From Istiophorus platypterus (Eukaryota; Chordata; Actinopteri; Istiophoriformes; Istiophoridae), in the NCBI GenBank assembly GCA_016859345.1, contig CM029123.1, positions 1,596,501 to 1,660,500 of the forward strand: DNA of 64,000 nt, in the 5' to 3' direction. Position 1 is the first letter of the stretch; every line of letters begins with the position of its first letter. The notes beneath the pieces are model-generated. The model had not been told where the DNA came from, searched no databases, and saw nothing but the letters and a program-made list of their open reading frames with translations. Of this stretch, positions 21,836 to 33,973 are shown in pieces. A program made the position numbers and the translations under genes.

Positions 21836-22789
21836 AACATTGACTACAGCTCTGCATTCAATACAATCATCCCAGACATACTGATCAGCAAGATGTTTGA
21901 ATTTGGCCTCCCCACCAACACCTGCACCTGGATTAAAGTCCTTCTAACTAACTGTCCACAGACTGTCAGGGAGATGAGTCTGCTTACAGAGAGGAGGTAC
22001 ATAAGTCTGCTCAGTCTGCAATCTTACACTGGACACACACAAAAAAAAGAACTCATCATATTTTTCAAAAAGTGCAACACAGACCCCCTCCCACTTTTTA
22101 TAAATGGAAACTGTTTGGAAAGATTTCAGAAATTTAAATATTAGAAAACTCACAGCTCTGATAACCTCACTTCGTCTGTCAGCAGATCAGCCATTGTGAA
22201 AAAAGCTCAGTAGTGCGTGCACTTTCTGAGAATACTGAAAAAGAACAGTTTGAATGGACAGCTGCTGATGGCATTCTACCATTCCTCCATAGAAAGCATA
22301 TTAGTGTATTGCATTCCAATTTGATAAGCTGGCTGTTCAGCTGCAGAGAAGAAGGCTCTGCAGAGGTTGATAAACACAGCACAAAAGTCATCAGCTGTCC
22401 TCTTCCCTCCCTGGATGAGCTTGCCTACCTCAGCAGAGCCTCAGCCATAATTTAAGATGATACACACCCAGGATACCATCTGTTTGACCAGTTGCCCTCT
22501 ATTAGGTGCTACAGAGCACTCAAAACGTGCAAAAATAGTCTAAAGCACAGCTTTTCCAAAAAGCAATAAGCACTTTAAACAAACTAGATACCATAGAACG
22601 AATACTTTTATTTTATGTGAAGCATTTAGTATTTAAATCTGTTAATTATTATTTTGATGTACAGGAATGAATGTGTGATTGTTGTGTTTTTTAACTGGCA
22701 CACTACCAGAGTAGCACTCTGAATCTCATAGTTTTGTTCAAGATACAATGAAAATAAAAGCATTCTATTCTATTTTTCTGAAATATACT

Positions 22790-24750
22790 ACTTTCAAGTC
22801 CTCAACCTTAGGCCCTCGTTGCTAATTTTTAGTATTCCCCAAACTACTTCCTCTGTGGACGCAAACTCCCACATTATATACTTCATTTATGGCTTTCATG
22901 CACATATTAAAAATGCACATGTGCAACCTGCTGTGCACAAGTGACAAGTGAAAGAAGGTACTCTGTGTGTGTATCAGGAGTCACAAAGAAATTTTGAGAA
23001 TAACAGATGCCAACATCAGCATGTGGAGTTTTCCATCAGCAGTGGGAGTTAGAATAGTATAGAAAAAATGTATCTGGAGTAAATTGCTCCATATGCTCTC
23101 CTACCCTCCAAACAAGTCAGCGTGAAGCAGCACTCAGAAGAGAAATGGCAACAGCTATTACAATTGAGTTTATTTAAGGAGAAAAAAAGGAAATGAGAGG
23201 GATGTATTTGTAAAGTGTGGTGTTGTCCAGCCTTTTTTCTCACTCGCTTTGTTTCTGTTTCTGCCTCAGCTTCTTCCACTTCCACTTTCACAGGAAAGGC
23301 AGCCTCTCAGAGTTTCATAACAATTTCGTCATAAAACTAAAACACGTCCATGTACAAAGTATTTACCTTACCATACCATTAACCATCACACAAAAATGCA
23401 CACATGTACATCCACAAATACAGAACATGTATATTATCTACATATAAATCTGCACACACATGCAATATGTGCACATGCACACACATTCACACATTCACAC
23501 AAAAACAAGTCAGATACATGACTGCATACACAAACTGGTGCACACACACACCTGCTCAGGGGAGATAAGTGCTGAAGCTGTAAACAGAGCTAGAGTTTTC
23601 TGAACCTGTAAGTTGGGAAGTCACAGTGCTCACAAGCTGAATGCTCCTAGCTACATCGCTGAGAGCTCCACGTACCTATCTATTCATATAACTCCATATT
23701 TTTTCTGCAAATTGTAGAACAGCAGAATGAAAAAAATCTAACAAACAAACAAAAAACTTTGTGTTAAAGTCAAGCATGGGACTCACGAAGAATAAAAAAA
23801 TGACATAGTGTCAACATTTAAGTGAACCTTATCAAGTACTGTCTTCAAATACTTATCTGCTGTTGTTAATATTGTTAATATTGCACAGATAGTGAGTTAC
23901 AAGAATTACACCACTTTACACAATATTAAATATATATAACTAACTGCATAGGAAGAGCTATTTTTTTTTTTTTTTTTTTAAAGATAGACTATTGGTCCTA
24001 CAGCTCCCAATGTACACTAAATAAATAGGGTACATATCAGGGGACCTAGTGGCTAGTCTCTGCCCAATTTACCTGAGGAGAGAGATTAAGATAATGTTTC
24101 CACATCACAAAAAGGAACACAAATCCTGTGTTTCATTAGATCCATAGAGTTCAATCTGTGTTCAGTTCATGAATCCTTTCTTCTAAAGAGTTGATTTACC
24201 AACTTATCCTCTCTTGCGGTGATTCACACTCTTCCAATACTGATAAATTTACCAGAACACTCAGTAATTAGTATCTTGAAGTCACAGACTATCCCTTGTC
24301 ACCAGTAATAAAGTAAATGCATTTAAATTAGAATTTGATTCTCTCTTCTTTCTTCAAAAGTGAGTTAAATATAGTAACTGGGGGAGTAAGAGACCCCCTA
24401 AGCAAATCTAAGAAAAAAATCATCTTTTATTCACTTCCAATCCCACACTGGCTACATTTATTCAGTAGACTAGTGGAAAAAGATATTGAAGTGGTTGTTA
24501 AATAAAAAAAAAAGTTGAAGAACTGTAACATCATTGTATTAGAAAGAAAGTCTATAATTGTATGAATTGTATGACAATGCAAAAATTTGTAAAAGAAGCT
24601 GATAAATGAGTAGTTGTGGTAATACAAAACACATACATGGGTGAGAGAGATGAAATTTTGAACAATGCAGGGGAGAACAAGGGGAAAACTATGATATCAA
24701 CATGATATAATTTTTGAAAATTGAAAACACATCCTGTTACTCCTGTTTTC
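22790..24750. other. Unassigned sequence with CA-rich stretch
   Basis: No gene recognised. A loose CA-rich, microsatellite-like stretch spans about 23395-23560, and a T run spans about 23961-23979. Confidence 0.5.
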
Positions 24751-24754
24751 CACT

Positions 24755-24830
24755 TGTTCCCAAAGATACACACAGGACCGGAGAAACTGGGGACTGAACC
24801 AACGACCTTCCGGTTGGTGGACAGTGGCCC
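24755..24830 (-). mobile_element. SINE head fragment (tRNA-related), minus strand
   Basis: The plus-strand words 'ggagaaactggggactgaac' and 'cgaccttccggttggtgga' are the reverse complement of the tRNA-like head of the SINE family at 8708-8992. The rest of the SINE is not recognisable. Confidence 0.55.
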
Positions 24831-24834
24831 ATGC

Positions 24835-26455
24835 ATTAAGGACATTGTGCAAACACTACATCAGATATGGCAGATACAGAAGTGTACTACTAGTGGAACG
24901 GTTTATGTCACTAACAGAGTTTACCCTTAAATCTAACTCCTGGTTTGAAACCAAGTTTTACCTGTAATCCCAAGGTTGAGCATGGGATTGCCCTTAGCTC
25001 CTAACTATGCCAGTTTGTTCATGGGTTTGTGAGAAGACTGATACATATTAAATAACATCCCCTTCACTAATAACATTTTGTTTTTAAAAAGGGGGAATTG
25101 ATGACATTTTCATAGGGTTTACCAGTTCTGAAGATTAACTCGGGGTATTTAGTGAAAGTTGGAGTTTGTACCCTGCAGGCTTAGTAATGCTACAGTCCAT
25201 TAACCCTCTCCTTTTATTGATGATAAATCTCATTTTGTATTTATTTAATATTCTAAAATCTAGATTCACTCATTAGCTTCTTTCCTGAGTGTTCAACTAT
25301 ATTTCTCAGCTTTTCCTAAGCAAATGTTTGGACATTTTGTCATAGATGTGTGTTCCCATGGTCAAGAACCTCCTCTGTGTGCATGATTTCTTAATCATTA
25401 TGTCTATATCAAAATGTTATAAAATAATTGGAAATTAACAATTCCATCTGCCATTTTAAGCAGATGAAAAAGTGAGTTGCATGAGTGAGTTACTACATTT
25501 TTTTCCGTTTATATGTATGCATTTTTCTACTGCTCTCATGATTATGAGAAATAAGATGTATATTTTTTTCATTTTACAATTATTCCATATCTGAAGCCAA
25601 AAGAGACCCTTTAATGATTATATCTTAGTGATAAGTGACAAAACCATCCTCCCAAGTCTCACTGTCTCTCCACATTTCTCAGAACTGACAGATTATTCTA
25701 TCTACCTGAAGTCTGTTTGCCACACTCACTGTTCTCCTCCGTGTTTCTAACCTACTCTTGTCTGCTCTCCATCTGTTTTTTGCTCTAAATGGATTGTTCA
25801 AAGGAGGAATTATTCCAACACCCTCAAAAACCCATCAGTTTTCAATAAGCCTCATTTGGGATCTTATCAGACAGATTATGCATTTGTATGATATACATGT
25901 ATATTATATAATTCTATCATTGAAAGGAAATATTCTTATTATTTTCACTTTCCATTTTAACATTCAGTCTTAAAATTATGAGGAGGATGGTAATTGCTTT
26001 AGTGGTCCATTATTTCACTTGAATTACAGTTCAATAGAATTTGTTCACTGTGTTTAGTCTCAATTCTAATAATCTCATCTGAAAATTGTTAAAAAAGCAA
26101 CATCACACACATGGCTTAAGATAAGCAAAACTATTGCCGAATGTTATAATGATCTGTTTATATGTGTGATGAAAACTTTTTTGAAACTTTCCATAAAGAA
26201 ACCTGACTTTACAAGGTCCAGGGTAATGACCTGTTGAAGGGAAATTTAAATGCTAGAACAGGATATGAGCCTGACACAGTGGATCCTGGCAACAGCATCC
26301 ACAATACACTCCACCACCTAAACTTGCCAAAGACACAGACAAGACTATTTTTCTGTATGAGCCCCAACTGTTGTAGGTGTTGTTGCAGCGACATATGAAA
26401 TTTTTTATGGCAGTGGTTGCAAATGGGGTTGGGCTACGTTAAATTTAGCTTGATG
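24835..26455. other. Unassigned AT-rich sequence
   Basis: No gene or repeat recognised. All open frames are under 75 codons. Confidence 0.5.
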
Positions 26456-26940
26456 TGTTCATTGTAGCTGTTGGTCTGGCGGATACCAAAACCAAACTGA
26501 CAACCAAAAATAACCAAACTGGCAATGAAATGCTGGTCATGGTGGTGGAAATACCATTGCAGATTAAAATTGCAGCTGGATTAGCATCTCAGATATTGGC
26601 CCCCTCCCGCTTCACCACCAATGCTACCCACACAGACCACAAAACCAGCTCATGCTCCATCCAGCCCCAAAGTGACCAGCCCAGAGTTGAATTTTCTTGG
26701 CACCTGGATGCAACAACACAGTGGATATGTTGTAATTGTGGCTCCTCATCACACCCCATCTTCAGCCCAAACTTCTCAGCTATAAGACAGAGGTATCAAC
26801 CATGTAGAAATCAAAATCAATTCGCCAGGATTTATCGTTTCACCCCCGCTACTTACCCTCCATTCAGTGACCTCTCCTTTCTGGCCATTCAAGCAGCGCA
26901 CGGAAGAGTTGGATTGGGTATGTCCTCCACCAGTGAGTGA
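26455..26940 (+). pseudogene. gag-like fragment with zinc knuckle pair
   Basis: The 161-codon frame contains 'CCNCGSSSH' (residues about 92-100) and then 'RYQPCRNQNQFARIYR' (about 112-127). Together they resemble the double CCHC knuckle 'CxxCGSxxHxxxxxxCPAxxxxCRxCxxxxHFAxxCR' of LTR-retrotransposon gag proteins. Several ligands are substituted: the second knuckle has lost its histidine and a cysteine. The N-terminal ~90 residues are not recognised. No stop interrupts the frame, but it cannot be a normal nucleocapsid. An unrelated chance ORF is less likely because the integrase block lies downstream in the same direction. Confidence 0.5.
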
Positions 26941-28740
26941 AACAGTATCCATGGTGCAATGGCTCTTCTCCCTGTGGAAGCTTAAAACCAATGTGGGGGA
27001 TTTGTATTGCTATGGCAACTCCAAAATTCACATTGTGGAAAAAATAGCCTTCTCTGTTCATTATGGGACCAGGGAGTTTTTCCTTCTTAGTGTCACAGAG
27101 CCAACCTGAGATAGGCCTAGACTGGGTCTGTGACTTGTACTGTGACAGCATTCTGCAAACACAGGTCCACTATGCAAACTCCTTAAAAAAAAATGCAACC
27201 GGGACATGGGCTGCCTGCTCTGTGGCTCTTTGCCAGCGTAAGCCCCATGAACACAGCAGTTGGTGCTGAGCTCTGGCATTGCAAAGAACCTCTCATTTAC
27301 TCACCAAAACAGAAAAGGAGGCATTGGTATGTGTTTAGGCACCTGACAGGTGGCACTAGCACCTGTATGGCCAGCAGTTATCACTGTGGACTGATCTTTA
27401 GGCTCTCAAAGTCTTGCTGGCATCAGGGTTCATGTAAAAACCACTGCAGATCCAATGCAAGTCAGAGTGGTTCCAGAAGTACACCTTTTCCCTGTAATTC
27501 ACCGAAGTTTGAGAGAATGTGTTGGCAGACTTGCTTTTGAGCCACCCCCGGCTCCCCCGGCTCTTGGCAACAAACATGGGCTTAGACCTGACAGACCAGG
27601 TGAAGCACACCCCAATGCAATCACTCACCTTGGAAGCAGTGCCCTTCTTCTTCCATCTATATACCTTCATCCATGAGAACTGGCTCCTGACAGTCTCAGA
27701 GTGGTTGGTTCAATACTGAGAGTCAGGGAGGAGGTCTCCTGAAATGACCTCTGTGTGGCCCAGGGTTCTACACAATGGTCACGAGCAGTCTGTAGACATG
27801 TATCCTAACCACTGGTTCTTGACGGTCAATTGGGCAATATGAAGGAGAAACTGTGCTGCAGGAAACTTGCGTGGTGGCCAGGCAATGTCCAGGACATAGA
27901 TTCTGTGGTACAGCCTGCACAGCCTGCCTCATCAGTGGGAAAACCAGCCCACAGCTGCCACCAGTCCTTCAGGGGCTCCATGGCCTCCCATAACAGCTGC
28001 ACTTCCTTGTGGTGGTGTGCAGCCTCCATTCCAGATTATCATCATGGGTTCAGTCACGAAGCAGGTGGTCATTGACTTCATTGCTTCTCTGTTCACCCTG
28101 TGGGGGATCCCCAACAGCAGCACTACAAATAATGGCCTGCAGTTTGCCTCCACTGTTATTGCAACGTTCCACTTTGACACTTCCTTGTACAACCTGGAGG
28201 CCAGTGAGGATGGAAAGTGGTTGAACCAGATACTAAACAATGGTATCATTGCACATCTGGCCATCATCTTCCATCTGAGCTGCAACTACAGGTAGCCCAG
28301 CGGCTGCCTCATGATGGGCGATGAGCAACAGCTTCCTTTGGTTCAACTGCATAACACAACAGAGCCACAGAGATGTTAACAACGAGAGTCAGAAGAAACA
28401 GTGGTTCAGGAGACAGAGAGTGCGTACAGCCCTAACTGCACCAGAACCTCAAACTGCTCTCCCTTTGGTCCCCACCACACATGCTGAGAACCAGGGCTGC
28501 ATCACTGTGGATTTGGACCTTGCTGTGGCATAGCCACAGCCCACAGCTGGATAGCCACTCAAGCAGGCAGTCCTCCCATCTGAGCCCAAGGTCAAGTTTG
28601 GGTTCACCCAAGCTGGGGGTGGGTATGAGCCACAACTGTTGTGGCTGTAGTGCTACAACGTTGCAGTGTAGTGCCCAGTTAGCCACACAGGAGGTCGTTG
28701 TAATGCATGACTAGATTAATGACAGGGCTTAAAGGTGTCT
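26456..28740 (+). mobile_element. Second Ty3/gypsy-like relic (zinc knuckle and integrase)
   Basis: Two matching blocks in the same orientation define this element: a gag-type zinc knuckle near 26730-26840 and an integrase at about 27830-28300. The ~1 kb between them should hold protease and RT but is too decayed for me to match. The GC content is higher than in the flanks. The limits are approximate and no LTRs were found. Confidence 0.55.
27830..28300 (+). pseudogene. gypsy-like integrase, frameshifted
   Basis: An N-terminal zinc-binding block is suggested by 'RKLAWWPGNVQDID' (27866-27907) with decayed cysteines after it. The core follows in another frame (28017-28295): 'VVIDFIASLFTLWGIPNSS' then 'TTNNGLQF', which sits at the 'SDNGxQF' catalytic site with D replaced by N. 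Then come 'TSLYNLEASEDGKWLNQIL' and 'NGIIAHLA', corresponding to the region of the catalytic glutamate, also altered. The first catalytic aspartate region is not clear. It belongs to the Ty3/gypsy type by motif wording and is inactive. Confidence 0.65.
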
Positions 28741-29475
28741 CTTTAGAGGGCTTCATATATTGTTCAGCTCTTGGGATTAGTGTCATTAACTAAACCATCA
28801 CTGACTGATGTGACTCATTAGTGCATTCACTGTCAGACTACAACAGATCCTACTATTGATCAGAAGCAAATAAATGCTTATAGCCTATATAACCAACTTT
28901 ACATTAGATAATAACTAAACCAAAGTCATTGAAATCATGTAAAATAAATCATGGGCTCTTGTTATAAAGTTACACTGAAAAATTTATTCACTTCCCCTGA
29001 AATTACTGATCCAATTAATACATTCCTCTCTGTGCAGTTTCAACTGAAATAAGAGGAAGAGTGAAAAGACAAAGGACTGCAAAAGTGTCAGAAAAAAATG
29101 AAAACAACAGTCCAATGGAAAACACCACAAAGTCACAACATGCGGACCTGAGAGAAAATTTTGTTGAAATACTGAGAGAATACAAACAGATAATAAGATA
29201 TAAATAAGAAAAAATAAGAAAAAAAAAAAAACCATCGTGATCAGAAACCAAGAGAAATCAAGAGTCCATTGATCAAAATCTGTTCTGGTAGAAACAGAAC
29301 AACTTAAGTAACAAAAAAGAAAAACAGGCCCCACAAAATAGTAGCAATTGCAAAGATAATTTTGAAAATCTGTATGAGCAGGTTTCACCTAGTAACCTCA
29401 ATTACGTACAGAATCAAATCCAAGAAAAATTTTCAAACTCTTAGATCAACAATCAAAAATAATCAGAACCCCCTT
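28741..29475. other. Unassigned A-rich sequence
   Basis: The sequence is A-rich on the plus strand between about 29080 and 29260. The minus-strand open frame at 28984-29388 (134 codons) is rich in F, L and S because of this base bias and has no recognisable domain. Confidence 0.5.
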
Positions 29476-29479
29476 GCTT

Positions 29480-30950
29480 TCCCAATTACTATGCAATAAT
29501 TAGAAAACAGCATAAAAAACAAAAATTGTCAAAGCATGTGGACATGATGGTATTGAGGCAGAGATGATGAAACAGCAGCCCTGAGCTGAGACAGGCCATG
29601 CTTCAGTTGTTCAATCTCATTCTTCAGTCAAGTTGTTTTCCTTAGATCTGAAGCTGGGGGCTTATTTCCCAATATATAAGAGTCAAGAAACATTAGACCC
29701 TAATAATTACCAGAAAATGTATCTGAACAGTAATCTGGGGAAGGTGTTTTGCAGCATTATCAATGCCCAGATCCTGGCCTTCCTTACTGAACACACTGCC
29801 CTGAGTAAAGTGTTTTTGTTTTTTTTTACCAAATCACCACACTACTGACCACACTCTACCCACTCTGAACTATCACCAAATAAAACAAAAAATGGGTTAT
29901 AAAGGGTTATATTTAATGTTTTATTGATTTAAATAGGGTTTTGGTTCTATTTGGCAAGAGTAATTCTATTAAAAAAATCTCCAAATTGGTGTGGGTGAAA
30001 ACTTTATGGCCTGATTAAGTCAATGTATGTTAGTAATTAATGGGCAACAGTTTATCAGCATATCTACATTAATGGCGTAGTAGTGTTCTTGGAACAAACT
30101 GGCTGGCTCCCCTGGCCTAATCCTTAACAATAAGGAAGTAAAATTCTTGCTCAGTGCAGATGACCTGGTAACACTGTCACTCATGGAACATGGACTACAG
30201 CAGAACCTGGAACTCCTGGAGCAGTACTGGCAGAACTATGCCCTGACAGTGGTCTTAAACAAATCTGGAATCATGATCTTCCAAGAGAAGCCCAGATCTC
30301 AGGAAACCAAATATCATTTCAAATTAGGGAAAACCCATCTTGATCACACCCTCAAAATCAGTTCCTTGAGTAGCTTTGTTCTGGCAGTAAATGCACTGAA
30401 ACAAAATGCATGTCAAGTATCTTATGCAGTTAGAATAAAATGTTACCAAATAGGCATAACATTTAGAATTTGTACTAAAGTATTTGACAGTATAATCCAA
30501 CCACATGCATTTTATGCTACTGAACTTTAGAGTCCACTCAGTCATCATGACTACACTAGATGGGACAAACATCCCATAGATGGGAGAATTAGGCCATTAC
30601 ATATTGATAAACAACCATTAAAAAAAAAACTTAAATTGTGGTCCCTCTTAAAATGTGACAAATATAATATTATCAGAAAGGAATATTTTAAGAGCATTGA
30701 TTTATTAATCTCAAATATCACAAGGCTAGATGACAATGAAAAGCAGCAGATTCTATAAGGAGAGGGATATGCATCATACTTAGCTGCACAATATGTGACT
30801 GCATGTCACAAAGTGAGGGACAACACTGAATTACAAAGATCACTGAATGTGACTGAAAGACATAGCCTAGTACACATATAGAACATATGTACACACACAA
30901 AAGACATTATCAATGTATCTTGTTTTTTCTAACTATTTATTTATTTATTT
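29480..30950 (+). mobile_element. LINE reverse transcriptase relic with (ATTT)n tail
   Basis: RT sequence appears as 'LDPNNYQKMYLNSNLGKVF' followed by 'CSIINAQILAFLTEHTALSK' (about 29695-29815). Further RT follows at 30147-30530 with 'SADDLVTLS' where FADD/YADD is expected. The central RT part between 29820 and 30110 is deleted or replaced. The 3' end is an ATTT array that begins at about 30935 and resumes after 31187. The clade is not resolved: the wording suits a Tx1/L1- or I-like fish LINE. Motif C is altered and the frame is broken, so the copy is inactive. Confidence 0.65.
30147..30530 (+). pseudogene. LINE RT fragment (motif C to thumb)
   Basis: This 127-codon frame starts close to RT motif C, here 'LLSADDLVTLS'-like with S in place of the aromatic residue. 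It continues with 'LQQNLELLEQYWQNYALTV' and 'LNKSGIMIFQEKPRSQETK', which is typical LINE palm and thumb sequence. A later stretch ('VFDSIIQPHAFYATEL') is the common 'DSxIxPxxLYGxE' block. The frame ends at that block. The ATG has no role, as it is internal to the ancestral ORF2. Confidence 0.65.
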
Positions 30951-31186
30951 GAGATGGTTTGGACATGTCCTGAGAAGAGATAGTGATTATATTGGTAGAA
31001 GGATACTGAGTTTTGAACTGCCAGGCAGGAGGCCTAGAGGAAGACCAAAGAGGAGGTTTATGGATGTAGTGAAAGAGGACATGAAGGTAGTTGGTGTGAG
31101 TGAAGAGGACGCAGAAGACAGGGTTAGATGGAGGACACTGATTCGCTGTGGCGACCCCTAAAGGGAAAAGCCGAAAGAAAAAGAAG
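30951..31186 (+). mobile_element. RTE-clade LINE, 5'-truncated 236 bp copy
   Basis: The copy encodes the last ~70 residues of the RTE ORF ('RWFGHVLRRDSDYIGRRILS' through 'LIRCGDP') and ends in a GAAA/AAG-rich 3' tail. By eye it is identical to the reverse complement of 36588-36830. It sits inside the ATTT array of the LINE to its left, with ATTT units on both sides, so it arrived later than that LINE. Confidence 0.92.
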
Positions 31187-31215
31187 ATTTATTTATTTAT
31201 TTATTTATTTATTTT
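31187..31215. repeat. (ATTT)n array, right half
   Basis: About seven ATTT units continue the array found at 30935-30950 on the other side of the RTE insertion. Confidence 0.9.
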
Positions 31216-32371
31216 CTCATTTCACTTGACTATATTTTCCTTGACGCTTTGGCAATATTTTCCCCCTGAAATTACTTCCAATAAACCATACTGAATTTCC
31301 AGACAATCGGACAACATTCTCTTTTTTTCTATTTTGTAGACTTTCAGGTGGGCAGCAGACAAGCTTCTATACCTACTACAATCAAGGGTCTGCGTTTGCA
31401 GACACGTTTTGCACATGAGCTCTAGAAAACACAATGGAGACTTCCTGGCAGGAAAATAAAAGCTCCTTTTTTTATGAGTGCAGCCGCATAACAAGAATAT
31501 AACCAAGTGTGAGGAATACAGTACATACACACGCTCCATGAAACAAGAATCCAGTTTACTTTTCTAATACATGCCCTGCCATTGCAAATATTCACTCCAT
31601 CTCTAATTAACTTCATTTGAAAGCCTGTGTGACTGACAAATTCAACAAGAAGAAGAGCTAATGACAGTATAAAAAACATGATCACAATGACAATGCTAAC
31701 ACAAGGGATGATAAGCAGGTATAATATTTTCCATATTCACAAGCTTAGTTTACATTTTAGCACGTTAGCATGTTACTAGCCAGATCAGGTATTAGTCTGC
31801 CCTGTACTAGGTCAACCAGTCATTTTTTACATAAACACGAAAGGCTGCATTCATGTCCTATAAGCATGTAAAAGTTGTACATGAAATTTTAAACCTCGTG
31901 TGACCTGAGTGGTTCAGCAAGACACTGTCCATGCTTTTGCTACACAAGGGCAGAAAGTAGAGTCAGTGGAGAGAATGAATCATTCAACAAAGTCATGTTA
32001 ACGTCTCCTGGAGGGAGCTGCATGGTGCCCTGGTCTCATCTGTTTTTGCTGAGATAAAACTGCAGCTCAGCTGCACATTCTCATACTGAGAACTATTTTA
32101 ACCCCACAGCCCACTTACCAGGAAAGTGCTTTACTATTTATACTTGAGCTGAATAATTCACAATTAAGACTAAAACAACAAGTTGAAGTTGTGCTACAGA
32201 ATGGGGGTTCACTAAAACTGAGATGTTAGAGGAACTTAAATTCCTGCTAAGTTAAAAATCTTCTGCTTGGCTTCACTCAAATTCAATGGACCAGATCCAA
32301 GAAGAGATGACTATATAATCTTAAATCCCCTCATACTCACAGTGCTCCTATTTTTAGTGTTTACATTTACC

Positions 32372-32405
32372 AGTGTGTGTGTGTGTGTGTGGGGGGGGGG
32401 GGGGG
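32372..32405. repeat. (TG)n followed by poly-G
   Basis: About nine TG units run into about 15 G. Confidence 0.9.
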
Positions 32406-33932
32406 TAAAGCCAGAGGAGATTAAAAAAAAGAAAAAACTTCTTTAAAATAAAAACTAAGGCCTAAGCTATGTAATTGAAAATTGTGCCTCTGTTCAGTTG
32501 CTGGTAAATCGAATGACTTGTCATTCCATAACATAACCTACAGAGCCTCAAAGAATAATTCAGAAGTGTGCTATACGACTGTCAGGCACAGTGACATCTT
32601 TGACAGTGAAGCAGTTGGCACTCAGGCTGTGATCCACAGAGGAGGTGCAGCTTATTTCTCTTTGTCTCTTTGTTTCCCTCCTATGCATCTGCTCCTTTTA
32701 TCTCAAAGGATAATTATGGTTTATTACTTTGGTCTTGGCTTTACAGTTTTGATCAATTTTACTACCAGTAATAACATTATACTCAAAGATCTTGGAATGC
32801 AACTGCACTAGTAAAATTTTACCATTCCAGACAGTATCAGCCGTGTCTTCTAAAAAATATGTTTATATAAGGCTAAATTACCAACTGGGCAAAGCATACC
32901 ACTGCTGTGTGATCCCAGGTGTCCCAAAGAGGCCCAGCTTGGTTTATGGTAATTTCATTAATTGCAGTTTTATATGGGAGTAAATTCACAGCTAAAGCAA
33001 AATATCCACTGACATAGTACAGGCATGCTTTGTTGGTGAGTCCAGCCCCATTATATCTGATCTCCTGGCCCTGTCTTGAAAAGGGACCCTGTGTCAAAAT
33101 CTGGCTCTAAGTTTTAGCTCAGCACAGTATATAATAAAAACCTATCTTCTGCCACATATGGATCCAGCTTAGAAATACTGTTAAAAATTCACAGAGATGA
33201 GAAGGGAATGAGAGCTAAAAGGGACAAAGGAACTCCTTTTTGCCCACAAATCCTTGATAGATGCTGTGCCTGTATAGAGTGTGCAGTTTGACAAAAACAT
33301 TGCGTGCATTTTGTTACGGAAATGGGTTTTTTTTAGTTGTTTTTTTGTTTTTTTCAAGTGTAGGATGTATTATATTCTCGTGTCCCACGTGTTTAGGCAC
33401 TTTGGTGAAGTCAAGACAGTGCGCCATGGCATTCTCCAAGGTGCTGATCTGGCTGCTGTTAAGAACTACTCACCAAAATTTCGTGGTTGCTGAGTCCTGA
33501 ATTTGAGTTTCATATCCACCTCAAAATAACCATCTTAGTTGTTTTTATTGTTTTCAGCACCGTGAATTGATGGTTTCCGAGTCAGAGTAGTTAGGTAGCC
33601 TCATTAGCTTTTTTTTTTTTTTTTACATTCTTAACATAATAATCCTCAAACACAACTTTAATATTCTGCCATTAACTGAACTTAGGGTCCTCAGTGCATA
33701 CATATAGGTTAAGGTTTCAGAAAGATGGTGATAATGAGTAATTATTGAAAAAGTAAACTCCTTATGCTCTGTCCTAGGAGTCAGTGTTAACTCCCTCAGT
33801 ATTTACATAACCACTATCATTCTCTCACCTTAATCAAGTGATCTGAGTTTCTCCAAACAGAACCATAAAAGTCACATTTTAGTTACCAGGAGCAGACATT
33901 GTTGCAAAAAACATTTCTAGGGTATTAATTTT

Positions 33933-33973
33933 GCTGGTATATTCAGTGTGTCGTGAATACTGAATATACCAGC
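33933..33973. repeat. Short perfect inverted repeat (hairpin)
   Basis: The arms 'GCTGGTATATTCAGT' (33933-33947) and 'ACTGAATATACCAGC' (33959-33973) pair perfectly over 15 bp with an 11-nt loop. Confidence 0.85.

Larger units (their letters stand above)
20560..22785 (+). mobile_element. Rex1-like (CR1 group) LINE, internally disrupted
   Basis: The left part (20561-21230) encodes the end of the endonuclease and the linker. After a foreign ~600 bp segment, RT motif A appears at about 21839-21875 ('DYSSAFNTIIPDILISK'), followed by 'FGLPTNTCTWIKVLLTN'. Short C-terminal matches and an A-rich end ('gaaaataaaagcattctatt', near 22750-22775) follow. About 120 codons of RT before motif A are gone, and the FADD region is not found. 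The element is dead. Confidence 0.7.

Noticed and set aside
28984..29388. 134-codon hydrophobic minus-strand frame that could look like a membrane protein
   Set aside because: It arises from an A-rich plus strand giving F/L/S codons, overlaps another such frame, and has no start context or known domain.
33261..33500. Two overlapping plus frames (79 and 70 codons)
   Set aside because: They share the same DNA in different frames, run through T-rich sequence and have no recognisable motif.
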